This document shows, one piece after another, positions 32,394 to 43,898 of a stretch of DNA of 64,000 nucleotides. The first letter of the stretch is position 1. The number at the start of each line of letters is the position of its first letter. The translations under genes and the position numbers were made by a program. The notes under the pieces were generated by a model, which made no database searches, had not been told where the DNA came from, and saw only the letters and a list, made by a program, of their open reading frames with translations. This stretch comes from DATEDA01 sp963754305 (GTDB lineage: Bacteria; Pseudomonadota; Gammaproteobacteria; Burkholderiales; SG8-39): contig CAVWFR010000036.1 of NCBI GenBank assembly GCA_963754305.1, positions 1 through 64,000 on the forward strand, in the 5' to 3' direction.

Positions 32394-35300
32394 TTGTTCT
32401 TTGTGGACAAAGACTTGTCGCTCAGGCTTCGCGACCCCGATGGCGCGCGTCTTGCAGTCCAGGCGAGTCAGCACCAGCCGAGGAACGGGCGCGCTTCGGC
32501 GCGATCAACGATGGGGTCCAACGTGAGATGCGGCGCGAAGCACGTCGGGGCAGCGAACGCTGCGCCCGCGCCTGCTCGCGCCGAGACCCCGCGGCGAGCC
32601 GAGGCCGCGGTCGCCACGCCAGCGCGCGTCCTGCCGATCCGCTCCTCGCCGTTTTCGACCGCTCCGTCGCTCGGCGCCCGCCTCGACGAACTGAAGCCGC
32701 ACGCGACGCTCCCGGCGCGCAGCGCATCCCGCACGACTCGGAAGAAAATCCCGCCCTTCGTTCGGAATCCCGTTTTCGAGGAGCTCGAGCCGCGGCTGCT
32801 CATGTCGGCCGACCTGAACCCGCTCGCCCAGGACTCGCTCTTCGCTCAGCCCGCGCTCCAGAGCGCCGAGTTCCGCAATATCGCCGACTTCGGTTCCCCC
32901 TCGGTCGTCATCGGCACCCAGCTCGCCCCCCTGCAACGCACTCACGAGGTCGTCTTCGTCGATACCGCTGCTCCCGACTACCGCGCCTGGTCGAGGACCT
33001 GCGCACGGGTGCCCTCGCGCAAGGCCGCGACCTCGAGTTCGTCCTGATCGACGCCGGGCGCGACGGCATCCGCAGGATCACCGACACCCTGGCGCAGAAG
33101 TCGGAGCTGGACGCGATCCACATCGTGAGCCATGCCGCGGACGGCGCGGTGCAACTCGGCAACGCCAGGCTCGATCTCCAGACCCTGATAAAGCGCTCGG
33201 GAGCGATCAAGAAGTGGGGCGAGGCGCTCACCGACTCGGGCGACATCCTCTTCTACGGCTGCGATCTCGCGGCGAGCGCCGAGGGTAAGTCGCTCGTCGA
33301 TGCGCTGGCGCGCCTCACCGGGGCCGATGTCGCCGCCTCCGAGGATCCGACGGGCGCCGCCGCGCGCGGTGGGGATTGGGAGCTCGAGTTCAAGCGCGGC
33401 GCCGTTGAGACCGCGGGGTTGAGCGCTCGGGACGAGGCGTGGGACTACACCCTCGCTGCGTTCACCGTCACGAACACCAACGACGCGGGCGCGGGTAGCC
33501 TGCGAGACGCGATCGACCAGGCCAATGCCGCGGCCGGCGCCGACACGATCGATTTCAACATCGCCGGTGCCGGTCCCCACACGATCGCGCCAACCTCGGC
33601 TTTGCCGACGATCACCGAGGCCGTGACGCTGGACGCCACGACCCAGCCGGGCTTCGCGGGCACGCCCCTCATCGAGCTCGACGGCTCTCTCGCCGGAGCG
33701 GGAGCGAACGGCGTCACCGTCGCCGCCTACGGCAGTACCGTGCGCGGACTGGTGATCAACCGCTTTAGTTTGAGTGGGATCGCGCTTTACGGCGGCGGTG
33801 GCGTCGTCGCGGGCAACTACGTCGGCACCGACGTGTCCGGCCAGGTCGCGCTCGGAAACGGCATCGACGGCGTGGAGATCTTCTCCAGCGGCAACATCGT
33901 CGGCGGCACCGGGGTGGGGGATCGCAACGTCATTTCCGGCAACGTCGACGACGGCGTCAACATCGACGTTGGCACCACCGGCAACGTCATTCTCGGCAAC
34001 TACATCGGCCTGGACGCCACCGGGCTGATGGATCTCGGAAATGCGAGCGACGGCGTGCTGGTCGAAAACGGCGCATTCGGCAACACCATCGGCGGGGCGA
34101 CCGGGAACGTAATCTACGGCAACGATGGATCCGGCGTACAGCTCACTACCGGCGCCGCCGGGAACATGATCCAGGCGAACTACATCGGCGCGAACACCGG
34201 CGAAGGTGTGCTGATCGGCGGCGGGTCGAACGGCAACACGGTCGGCGGCGCGGTGGCCGGGACCGCCAACACCATCGTGTCGAACGGCGGCCCGGGTGTA
34301 AGCGTGGCATCCGGAGCGGGCAACGCGATCCTGCGCAACTCGATCAGCGCGAACGGCGGCCTCGGAATCGACCTCGCTGCGGATGGCGTCACGGTCAACG
34401 ACCTGGGCGATGCCGACCCGGGGCCGAACGCGCTACTGAACTATCCGGTCCTGACGCGCGCGTACACCGACGGCGCGGGCTTCTTCTGGATCGACGGCTC
34501 GCTAGACAGCGAGCCCAATACCGCTTTCCGGATCGAGTTCTTCGCCAGCACGGCGGCCGATGCGAGCGGCTCCGGCGAAGGCGAAAGCTTCATCGGTGCC
34601 GCCAACGTCACCACCGACGCGAGCGGCAACGCCACCTTCCGCCTGACGATGGCCGGCACGGTGCCGGTCGGCCGCAAGATTTCCGCCACGGCGACCAACC
34701 TCGCCACCAACGACACCTCGGAGTTCGCGCAGAACATCGACGCCGCTTACGGCACTTTCACCGTCACCACTACCGACGACACGAACGACGGGGATATCTC
34801 GTCCGTCGCCGCTCTCATACTCAACCAAGGCGCCGACGGCAGGATCTCGCTGCGCGAGGCGATCCTCGCGGCGAACAACACCGTCCACGTGGGCAACGCG
34901 ATCGACCTGATCCGGTTCGACATTGCGGGCGCCGGGCCGCACACCATCCAGGTCGGCTCGACCGGGCTTGGCGCGCTGCCGACCATCACCGACGCCGTCA
35001 TCATCGACGGCGCCACCGAGCCCGACTTCCTCGGCACCCCGATCGTCGAGCTCGACGGCAGCCTCGCCGGCGGGAACGCCTTCACGCTTCTGGGCGGCGG
35101 ATCGACCGTGCGCGGCTTCGTGATCAACCGCTTCGGCAACGGCGTCTACATCGCCTCCGACAGCAACCTCGTCGCCGGGAACTGGATCGGCCTTGACGCC
35201 ACCGGAACCCTCGACTTCGGCAACACCGTCGACGGCGTCGTCCTGATCGCGGGCACCGCGAACAACACGATTGGCGGCACCGGCGTCAACGACCGCAACG

Positions 35301-38300
35301 TGATCTCAGGCAACGGCGACGATGGCGTCAGCATCGACGGCGCCAGCGGCACCGTGGTGATCGGGAATTACATCGGCACAAACGCCGCCGGCACGGCGGT
35401 CATCGGCAACGCGGGTGACGGCGTGGCAATCCAGCTTGGCGGCGGCGTGACACCGGCGGTCAACAACCGGATCGGCGGGACCACCGCGGCGGAACGCAAC
35501 GTCGTCGCCGGCAATGCAACGAACGCCGCGAACGGCTTGGCGAACATCCGCATTCGCGGCGCCGGCACGACCGGCACGGTCGTGAGCGGGAACTACATCG
35601 GGACCGACGCGACCGGCCTCGTCCCGCTCGCGAATCCGCGCATCGGCATCTTGGTCAGCGAGGGCGCAAGCGGCAACACGATCGGCGGCACCGCCGCGGG
35701 CGAACGCAACGTCATCTCTGCCAGCGGCGCCGCGGGTATCGAGCTGAACGCGTCCACGACCACCATTGTCCGGGGCAACTACATCGGCACCGACGCCAGC
35801 GGCAATGCGGCGCTCGGGAACGCAACTTTCGGCATCTGGATCGTCGGCGCCGCGAACAACACCGTCGGCGGCACGGCCGCCGGGGCGCGCAACATCGTAA
35901 GCGGCAACCTCGGCGACGATGGCATCGAGATCAACGGCGCTCGCGGCGACTCGGCAACGTCATCCAAGGCAACTATGTCGGCCTCGGGGCGGACGGCAGC
36001 CACAGCGGTCGGGAACGCGCACACCGGCATCGCGATCGTCGGCGGCACCGGCAACACCATCGGCGGCACAGCGGCAGGCGCCGGCAACTTGCTCTCCGCG
36101 AACGGGCACAACGGTGTCTATCTCGGCGGCAACTCCAATACCGTGCAGGGCAATCTCATCGGCACCGACGCCGGCGGGACGCTTGATCGCGGCAATGCGT
36201 TCAACGGCGTGCAGGTGCTGGGTCAGAACAACATCGATCGGCGGCAGCACCGCGAACGCCGGCAACCTGATCGCCTTCAATGACCTTGCTGGCGTCTCGG
36301 TCAGCGGCGCAGTCGGCCGGAGGCGCGATCCTCGGCAACTCCATCCACTCGAACGCCGGCTTGGGCATCGACATCGAGGAGCGACGGGGTGACCGCGAAC
36401 GACGCCGGCGACGGCGACACCGGGGGCAACAGCGGCAGAACTTCCCGGTGCTTGCCGCCGCCGTCACCACCGGCGCCGACATCACGATCACCGGCTCGAT
36501 CAACAGCACGGCGAGCCGCACGTTCCGCCTGGAGTTCTTCGCGAGCGCCACCGGCGACGCGAGCGGCTTCGGCGAGGGGCAGATCTTCCTCGGCACGATT
36601 GACGTCACAACGGACGGCGCGGGCAACGCCGCGTTCACGACGCCCGCCTTCGTCGCGGCGATCCCGGTCGGCTACGCGATCGCCGCGACGGCGACCGACC
36701 TCACCGGCAACGACACGTCGGAGTTCGGCGCCCACGTCGCCGCCGCGCTCTCCTCCGCCGACCAACACCGTGCCCGGCGCCCAAACCGTGGCCGAGGAAG
36801 CGGTCCTCGCCTTTAGCGGGGCGAATGCGATCTCGGTGAGCGACCCGGACACGGACGTGAACCAGGTCTTGTTGGCGTCACGAACGGCACGCTGAACGTC
36901 ACCGCGGCCGGAGGCGCGGGTTTAGCAGGCAACGGCACCGCGAGCCTCACCGTGACCGGCGCGCAGGCGGCGATCAATGCCACCATTGCGAGTCTCGCCT
37001 ATCAGGGCAACCTCGACTTCGTGGGCAGTGACACGCTCACTGTCACGTCCACCGATAGCGCTAGCTCGACCGACAGCGACACCGTCGCGATCGCGGTCAC
37101 GCCGGTGAACGATGCGCCAGCCGGTACGGATGCGACCGTGACCACCAACGAGGACACCGTCTATGCCTTCACGGTGGCCAACTTCGGCTTCACCGATGTC
37201 GACGGTGGCGACGCCCTGAGCGCAGTGCGGATCGATACCCTGACCCTCCCGGTGGGTGCGACCCTTCAACTGTCCGGGGTCAACGTCAACGCCAACGACG
37301 TGATCCTGGTCGCCGATATCACTGCCGGCAACCTCGTCTTCACCCCAGCTCTGAATCAGAACGGCGCCGGCTACGCCTCGTTCACCTTCACGGTGCGCGA
37401 CACCGGCGGGCCGGCCTTCGACCCGGCGCCCAACACCATGACCGTGAACGTCACCGCGGTCGATGACCTGCCGCTCGCCCTTGACGACGTCTACCTGACC
37501 AACGAGGACACCCCGCTCGTCGTTCCGGCCGCAGCCGGCCTCTTCCGCAACGACTCCGGCCTCGACGACGGCGGCATCGCGCTGAGCGTGCTCGGGCTAC
37601 CGATCGGCGGCACCGTGGTCGTGAACAACGACGGCAGCTTCACCTTCACGCCCACGGCGAACTTCAACGGACCCGCGAGGCTTCAGCTACCAGATCGCGG
37701 ACGCGGACGGCGACCTCGCCAACGCCACCGTCGCCATCACCGTCAACCCGGTGAACGACGCCCCGACCCTCGACAACAACGCGTTCATGATCACCGATGG
37801 CGGCGCGCTCGCAATCGCTCCGCTCAACCTTAGCGCGACCGACGTCGACGACGCAGCGGTGGATCTCGTCTTTACGGTGGGCGGCGTCACCAACGGGCGC
37901 TTCGAGCTCGTGTCGAACCGCGGTGTGCCGATCACGAGCTTCACGCAAGGCCAGATACAAGCCGGGCTGGTCCAGTTCCTCCACGACGGCACCGGCGTCG
38001 CCCCAACGGCGTCTATCACGGTTTCCGACGGCGCGATCGCCGCCGGACCGGTCGCGCTGAACATCGCTTTCACCGCCGATGGGGGACCGGTCGTGACGCC
38101 GCCCATAAACGACGGCAGCGCCGGTTCGCTCCCGCTCGCCCCGCCGCCAGCTCCGGTCGCGCAGGCAGCACAGTCCACGACGGCGACGCGAAACGCGGCC
38201 GCGACGGTGTTCCAGCGCCCGCCTACGAATCCGCGGTCCGACGGCGGCGACCAAGGCGCGGAAGAGGTCGCCGCGCCGGTCGCCCGGCTGCCCGGCGGCT

Positions 38301-38739
38301 CGATCCCCGGGGTGCAGATCGCCACGCCGGTCGTGCAACTGCAGCAGAGCCGGGCGGAGAGCGAGCGAATCGAGACTAAATTCATGAGCTACGAGGTCGA
38401 GGTCGCGCCGGTGCGCGAAGAGATGCAGGTCCTGCCGATGCGCGGGCTCGGCGATCCTGCCGCCGAAGACGAACGCCGGCAACTCGGAGTCGTGGTGAGC
38501 GCGGTCCGGGTCACGGGCCTTGCCTTCTCGGTCGGCGCGGTCTGGTGGGCGGCGCGCGCCGCGGGGCTCGTCGCGAGCGTGCTTGCGTCCTCGCCGGCCT
38601 GGCGCCACGTCGACCCGTTGCCCGTGCTTGGCAAGGACGAGGAAGAAGAGAGCGAGTGGGTCGACGAGCACCAGACGATGACCAGGACCGAAAGGACGAG
38701 GAGCATCGCGCGGCCTGGGTGCTCGAAGGGCCGCGCTAG
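32394..38739 (+). pseudogene. Giant LEPR-XLL / DUF4347 / beta-helix / cadherin-like surface protein, frameshifted
   Basis: Conceptually ~2100 residues. The N-terminus has the LEPR-XLL signature FEELEPRLLMSADLNPLAQ (near 32775-32830). A DUF4347 domain follows (HEVVFVDTAAPDYRA, then LVEDLRTGALAQGRDLEFVL, and IHIVSHAADGAVQLG). A SLRDAIDQANAAAGADTIDF segment leads into many beta-helix turns. Cadherin/VCBS-like units come next (NDAPAGTDATVTTNEDTVYA; LDDVYLTNEDTPLVVPAAAG). The C-terminal tail has a hydrophobic stretch and ends ...RAAWVLEGPR at 38739. The frame must be corrected about ten times (near 32984, 35951, 36011, 36233, 36312, 36380, 36440, 36750, 36870, 37690 and 38665). Either decay or consensus error. 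Family members are thought to be secreted or surface adhesins. The start is uncertain (32394 or 32511). Confidence 0.75.
33800..36270 (+). repeat. Degenerate tandem beta-helix repeats in the surface-protein gene
   Basis: About fifteen repeats of a 40-60 codon unit are visible. The consensus is approximately GNYIGTDATG...LGN..DGV.I, then G..GNTIGGT.AG.RNVIS GN. Examples begin at about 33811, 33985, 34171, 35170, 35359, 35590, 35770 and 36130. Such turns form a right-handed parallel beta-helix. The clustering of frameshifts at the 3' end of this tract is notable. Confidence 0.75.
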
Positions 38740-39398
38740 ACCGCAGCACGAGAAGGTGTGCTCCCCGCATGGGGATAACTAGCGCGCAGTGTCAGCGGCA
38801 CCGCCGCGGCGCGGCGCTGGCGCCTTTTGCCGCCGAGTACACGCCGGGCCTAGCGCGACCCGGGGCTGTCCTGTCCGCTCCACGCCGCGGCGTTTTCTGT
38901 AGATCGTATGCGGGGGATCCTGCACCCGAGCGTTTCGCCGCGCACGCGGTCACGGCGCGTCGCCCAGACCCGACAGGAGGTCCCGGCCGAACGACCGGCA
39001 GCCGGCAACCGCGCTCCCGGACCCGGCGCGGTCGGGCCGATACCGCCGGAGATGGCAGTGCTTCCGGTTGAAGACCAGGAGACGCTTGACCTGTCCCCGG
39101 AAGCGCGGCAGCGTGTCGAGATTACGGCGACTCGATCCGCACGTTCGCGTTCGGGCCGCCGGCCGGCGCGCACCGCCAGGTGCCCCCGGCGTCGGCGGCC
39201 GCCGGATTTGTTCCTGGCGCCTTCGGTCTGGAGCCACATCGAATCGCCGTCCGTCAGGCAGGCACGGCGAGGAAAAAGAACTGCAATGGGATGCAACCGC
39301 AGAGGGGCGGGACCACCGGGTGCGCACGGTCGGCGAGCACGATGCAATTCGGCCGTTCGACGCGCGCGTGCCCCGATGAACGCCGAGGGGCGGGCCGG
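38740..39398. other. Gene-free gap upstream of the diguanylate cyclase
   Basis: 659 bases without a convincing gene. Several long plus-strand frames cross it (for example 38908-39402), but they are Arg/Pro-rich shadows without motifs. No c-di-GMP riboswitch-like core or terminator hairpin with a T-tract was recognised. Confidence 0.4.
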
Positions 39399-40938
39399 AT
39401 GAAACTCTTCGGCCCGGTCGGGCGCATCTGCATCGGCCTCGTTTCGCTGACGCTGTTTCTGCTCTTCGTCGCCGATCTGCTGTTCGGCGTGCTGCGCGAC
39501 GACATCGAACTCGCGCAGCGCGTGCGCAAGGGGATCACCGAAGACATGGCGATCCAGCTCGCGGTGCTGATCCAGAAAGAGGACAAGGACTCGATCCAGC
39601 GCACGATCGACGCGCTCTCCTCGCGCGAGGGCGAGATCACGTCGGTCGGTATCCGGCGCGCCTCTGGCGATGCCTACATCCAGACCGCCGACCACGACCG
39701 CTACTGGGTGCCGCTGAAGGACGCGAAGTCGACGATCACCCACGTCGCGGTGCCGGTGTACGCGGGGAAGGACGTCTGGGGCAACGTCGAGGTGAGCTTC
39801 CGGCCCGTCGTGCCGAAAACCGTGCTGGGCTGGGTCAAGCACCCGCTGTTGCTGCTGCTCGCGGTGATGGTGGTGGGAGGCTTCCTGCTCTACTACTGGT
39901 ACATGCGGCGCGTCCTCGAGCATCTCGACCCCACCAAGGCGATCCCCGACCGGGTGCGCAAGGCGCTCGACACCCTGACCGAGGGCGTGATCGTTCTCGA
40001 CACCAACGGCCGGGTGGTGCTCGCGAACGAGGCGTTCCGGGAGCTGCACGGCGAGGACAAGATGGGGCTGTCGGCGCGTCGGGCCTCCGAGATTCCGTGG
40101 CTCAGGACCGCGCTCGGCGCGGGGCGCGATGCCAACGCTCACCCGTGGGCGGTCGCGATGCGCGACGGCGCGACCGTCACCGGCGAAATGCTCGAGATCC
40201 CGCACGCCGACGACGGGCCGCGCAAGGCGAAGCTCGCCGCGAGCCCGATCACCGACGGCCGCGGTGCGGTGCGCGGGTGTCTCGTCTCGTTCACCGACGT
40301 CACCGAGCTCGATCGCAAGAACGCCCAGCTCCAGGGTGCGCTGTCGGAGCTCGAGGCCTCCCGCCAGAAGATCGAGGCCCAGAACGAGGAACTGAAGGGC
40401 CTCGCGAATATCGATCCGCTCACCGGCTGCCTCAACCGCCGCGCGTTCTTCGAGCAGGCCGAAGCTGGTGCTGAAGCAGGCGCGGGAGGACGGTTCGCCG
40501 GTCTGCTGCGTGATGACCGACATCGACAAGTTCAAGCACTTCAACGACACCTACGGCCACGCGGTGGGCGACCAGGTGCTGGTCCAGGTCGGACGCGTGC
40601 TCAAGGCGGCGCTGCGGCCGAGCGATATCCTCTGTCGTTACGGCGGCGAGGAGTTCTGCATCCTCCTGCCGGGCGTGGATGCGTTGCGGGCCGCGGTCGT
40701 TGCCGAGCGCATCCGCTTCCGCGTCGAGGCCCAGGCCGGCCCGGGCATCCGCTCGATACCGGGTCTGCGCGTGACCTCGAGCTTCGGCCTGTCGTCGATA
40801 GAATTCGGCGCGGCTGGGCTGAAGACGCTCATCGACGAGGCCGACCAGGCCCTCTACGCCGCGAAGCAGGCCGGCCGCAACAAGGTCGCGCGCTTCGACG
40901 AAATGCCGCCGAGCGGGCGGCACGCAGCGGCTGGCTGA
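39399..40938 (+). CDS. Membrane PAS-GGDEF diguanylate cyclase, one frameshift
   Basis: Conceptually ~513 residues. The order is helix 1 (CIGLVSLTLFLLFVADLLFG, ~10-29), a periplasmic sensor of ~115 residues, helix 2 (PLLLLLAVMVVGGFLLYYWY, ~150-169), and a PAS domain (LDTLTEGVIVLDTNGRVVLA, ~195-310). A coiled coil (LQGALSELEASRQKIEAQNE) and a GGDEF domain follow. The active site is RYGGEEF, and the product-inhibition I-site RPSD lies five residues before it, so it should make c-di-GMP with feedback control. The frame shifts at about 40465, between LNRRAFFEQAEA and LVLKQAREDGSPVCCVMTDI. ATG 39399 is assumed as start. Confidence 0.82.
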
Positions 40939-41059
40939 TCGTCTCCCCGAACCCTTTGAAGGTGGCCGCAAGCGCGCTCGAAGAGCGTGCGCGCGGCGGC
41001 GGGTCGGGAGCCACCCAGCTCTCACTCCCGCGCGACGAGCGCGCGTTCGTCCCGCCGCT

Positions 41060-42313
41060 TTAGGGCGGCGGGACCTCAAACCCCTCGAGCGGCACCTCGG
41101 GCGCGCGCCCGCCGGCGATATCGGCGATCAGGCGCCCGCAGCCGAGCGCGAGCGTGAAGCCGAGTGCCCCGTGTCCGCAGTCGAGCAGTAGGTTCGGGTA
41201 CCGCCGCGTCGCGCCCAGCACCGGCGTGCCCTTCGGCGTCGCCGGCCTGAGGCCGCACCACGGCGCGAGGCGTGCGAAGTCGGACGCGTCCGGAAACGCC
41301 GCGCGGGTCTCGTCGAGCAGCGTGGCGACTCTCGACTCGTCGATCGTCGGCGTGTGGCCCGCGAGATCGGCCATGCCGGCGACGCGCAGCTCGTCGCCGA
41401 GGCGCGCGTAGACGATCTTCTTCTTGAAGTCGGTGATGCTGATGCGGGGCGCGAGCCGCCCGGGACCGATCGGCAAGGTCAGGCTGTAGCCCTTCAGCGG
41501 ATAGATCGGGAGGCGAATCCCGAGCGGCCGCACGAGCCCGGGGCTCGCGGTGCCGAGCGCGAGCACGTAGCGGTCTGCCTCGAGCACGCCGGCGCTCGTC
41601 TCGACGCCGAAGATGCGGCTGCGCCAGCGCAGCAGCCGGCGGATCTCGGTGCCGAGATGAAAGCGTACGCCCACCGCGCGGAGCAGGCGCTCGAGGCTCA
41701 GGCAGAACTCGTAGCAGTCGCCGGCGTCTTCGCTCGGGGTGTAGATGCCGCCGGCCAGCCGGGGGCGCAAGCTCGCGAGCGCCGGCTCGAGCGCGAGGCA
41801 CTCGTCGGGGCCGAGCGCCTGCTGATCCGAGCCGAGGCTCGCCTGGTAGTCGACGAGCCGGCGCGCGGACTCGAACGACTCGGCGCTGGAATGCACGACG
41901 AGCTTGCCGTTGCGCACGTAGTCGAACTCCGCCGGCTCTTGCGCGACGAAGCGGTGCATCAGCGCGCGGCTGTAATAGGCGAGCCGCAGCAGCCGGCGCG
42001 TCGTGAGATCGGCCTGCGCACGGTTGCAGGCGAGCACGAACTCGAGGCACCAGCGCCACTGGTGCGGATCGAGCGCGGGGCGGAATCGGAGCGGCGAATC
42101 GCGCCGCAGGAGCCACGGCGGGATCTTCGGCAGCACGCCCGGACCGGCGAGCGGCGCGACGTAGCTGTACGAGAGCTGGCCGCCGTTCGCGTAGCTCGTC
42201 TCGAGCCCGACGCCGGCGTTGCGCTCGACGACCGCGACGTCGTAGCCATCGCGCGCGAGATAGTAGGCCGCGGCAAGCCCGACCACGCCGCCGCCGAGGA
42301 CGATGATTTTCAC
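41060..42313 (-). CDS. dadA: D-amino-acid dehydrogenase (DadA-like FAD oxidoreductase)
   Basis: This 417-residue protein is a DAO-family flavoenzyme that would oxidise D-amino acids to 2-oxo acids and pass electrons to the respiratory chain at the inner membrane. The dinucleotide-binding motif MKIIVLGGGVVGLAAAYYLA opens the protein. ETSYANGGQLSYSYVAPLAG is a DadA signature (near residue 38), and LKGYSLTLPI is near 275. WCGLRPATPKGTPVLGATRR and LLLDCGHGALGFTLALGCGR near the end are also typical. Length is normal (about 415-430). It ends 122 bases after the cyclase gene, convergently. There is no alanine racemase gene beside it, so the physiological substrate is open. Confidence 0.88.
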   Translation of the reverse strand: MKIIVLGGGVVGLAAAYYLARDGYDVAVVERNAGVGLETSYANGGQLSYSYVAPLAGPGVLPKIPPWLLRRDSPLRFRPALDPHQWRWCLEFVLACNRAQADLTTRRLLRLAYYSRALMHRFVAQEPAEFDYVRNGKLVVHSSAESFESARRLVDYQASLGSDQQALGPDECLALEPALASLRPRLAGGIYTPSEDAGDCYEFCLSLERLLRAVGVRFHLGTEIRRLLRWRSRIFGVETSAGVLEADRYVLALGTASPGLVRPLGIRLPIYPLKGYSLTLPIGPGRLAPRISITDFKKKIVYARLGDELRVAGMADLAGHTPTIDESRVATLLDETRAAFPDASDFARLAPWCGLRPATPKGTPVLGATRRYPNLLLDCGHGALGFTLALGCGRLIADIAGGRAPEVPLEGFEVPPP

Positions 42314-42448
42314 GGTGTCGGCTCGAGCGAGGAACGCCCGAGTCTAACGTGTGCCAAAGGACTCGCCGCGGCGGCGGCGGGTTTACTGAGCTCGCGGAGC
42401 GCGAGGGAATGTGCGCCCCTCGCAGCGCAAACCTCCTGCGGCGGTGCG

Positions 42449-43399
42449 CTAGCGGGGGAGCTCGCGCCCGGCGATCTGCCGGCGCAGTTCGCGCAGCTTC
42501 GCCTTGACGCGGAGCGCGTTCGCGGGGCCCATCCGGATCAGCGTCTTCTGCCCGGCCGAGCGTGCTTCGAGGGCGGGATCGGCGAACTCGTACATCACCC
42601 ACGGCCGCGCGAGCTTGATCGGGCCGTCGATCTCCGGCGTCACGAGCAGGTGGTCGATGACCTCGACCAGTCGGTCGTTGAAGTAGCCGTTCGGATAGCC
42701 GAGATCCCGATAGGCCTGCTGGAAGAGCGGGTAGAAGCGCACGTAGAGCGCGGCGAGCCGCCCGGTGTCGACCGATTCCATCACGCGGACGAGCGGCTCG
42801 TACCGGCGCCCATTGTCGGGCGCGATCTGCGCGGCGTCGCCGCCGCCGGCGACGAGGAAACGCCCTTCGATCGGCTTCAGCGGCGAGAGGCGCTGCGAGA
42901 TCTTCTTCCGGGGCAGGTTGTCGACGGTCACGACCACCCGGCGCACGACACCGCTCAGGTTCAAGAGCTCGCCCAACGCGCCGCGATCGGCGATCCCCGC
43001 GAGCGCATCCCCGATGCGCCCGTCGCTTTCGTCGAGCGTTGGGAGCGGCGCTGCGAGCTCGCCGGCCTCGGCGCGCGCCGCGTCCGCGTCCGCGATCGGA
43101 TGCCGGATCGCCGGCCCGGCGTCGCGCTCGGGTGCAGCCTCAGGGGCGGTGCGCGATGGCGCCGCAGCTTCCGGCTGCGCGTCCTTCCGCTGCGGCGACC
43201 AGTACACATAGCCGACGGCGGCGGCGCCGACCACGAGTGCGACGACAACGGCCCACGCAAGCGTCTTGCGCCCCGGCGACGTCGATCCCCGGTAGCGATC
43301 GCGGTGCGGGGCCTGGTCTACGTGGTCGCCCCAATCGATCTCGTCGTCCGGACGTCTGGGTGTCGCCGAGTCCTCGCCATCGAGCGCCGTGCGTTGCAT
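42449..43399 (-). CDS. DUF3014 domain protein
   Basis: This is a 316-residue protein with a charged N-terminus, one membrane helix (TLAWAVVVALVVGAAAVGYV, ~46-65) and a Pro/Ala-rich linker. The C-terminal DUF3014 domain follows, with LNLSGVVRRVVVTVDNLPRK near residue 145, EGRFLVAGGGDAAQIAPDNG near 178, and FYPLFQQAYRDLGYPNGYFN near 218. It is probably a periplasm-facing anchored protein. The family is widespread in proteobacteria without a known role. It is transcribed toward dadA on the same strand with a 135-base gap. Confidence 0.85.
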   Translation of the reverse strand: MQRTALDGEDSATPRRPDDEIDWGDHVDQAPHRDRYRGSTSPGRKTLAWAVVVALVVGAAAVGYVYWSPQRKDAQPEAAAPSRTAPEAAPERDAGPAIRHPIADADAARAEAGELAAPLPTLDESDGRIGDALAGIADRGALGELLNLSGVVRRVVVTVDNLPRKKISQRLSPLKPIEGRFLVAGGGDAAQIAPDNGRRYEPLVRVMESVDTGRLAALYVRFYPLFQQAYRDLGYPNGYFNDRLVEVIDHLLVTPEIDGPIKLARPWVMYEFADPALEARSAGQKTLIRMGPANALRVKAKLRELRRQIAGRELPR

Positions 43400-43589
43400 T
43401 GCTCTCCGACTCGCCGTGGCGCCTCAAGTTCACCGCCCGACGGTACGCAGGCTGTCGTGCGGCCCCGACATGTTGCGTCCCGACCGCGCCGGACGCGCGA
43501 AGCGCCGGAACTCGGGCACAGCGACCTAGCGCGGGCCACCCGCCCGGACCGCTGTATCCTTCGCACTCCCAAGCGGAGGAGGCGACGCG

Positions 43590-43898
43590 ATGGCGAAACT
43601 CCTGGCGATGTACAAGCACCCGGCGGACACCCAGGCGTTCGACCGTTACTACTTCGGCACCCACGTGCCGCTCGCGAAGAAGATTCCCGGCCTCGCCCGC
43701 TATGACGTGAACGCCGGGCCGGTGATGACGCCGGCGGGTCCAGCGGGCTACTACCTGGTCGCCATCCTGCAGTTCGCGTCGATGGCGGCGCTGCAGTCGG
43801 CGCTCGGTTCGGCCGAAGGCAAGGCGACCGCCGCGGATCTCGCGAACTTCGCGCAAGCGGGCGTCGATCTGCTGCTATTCGACGAGAAGCAGGCTTAG
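43590..43898 (+). CDS. EthD-family small protein
   Basis: The 102 residues MAKLLAMYKHPADTQAFDRY, then YFGTHVPLAKKIPGLARYDV and TPAGPAGYYLVAILQFAS, fit the EthD/dimeric alpha-beta barrel family (H-x-P-L motif, aromatic first strand). Such proteins work beside oxygenases or cytochrome P450s in degradation of ethers and similar compounds, but none is adjacent. A strong GGAGGAGGC ribosome site lies 6 bases upstream. The stop overlaps the stop of the convergent kinase gene by 4 bases. Confidence 0.85.
   Translation: MAKLLAMYKHPADTQAFDRYYFGTHVPLAKKIPGLARYDVNAGPVMTPAGPAGYYLVAILQFASMAALQSALGSAEGKATAADLANFAQAGVDLLLFDEKQA

Noticed and set aside
33800..36270. Tandem repeats as a CRISPR array
   Set aside because: The repeats are in frame, of varying length and protein-coding (beta-helix turns).
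30365..36283. A 1972-residue plus-strand frame as one gene
   Set aside because: Its first ~870 codons lie opposite the SARP-like regulator and in non-coding sequence. Only the part from about 32973 is real, after a frameshift from the frame starting at 32394.
38740..39398. c-di-GMP riboswitch upstream of the GGDEF gene
   Set aside because: The gap lacks any recognisable riboswitch core and is very GC-rich, with no consistent structure.
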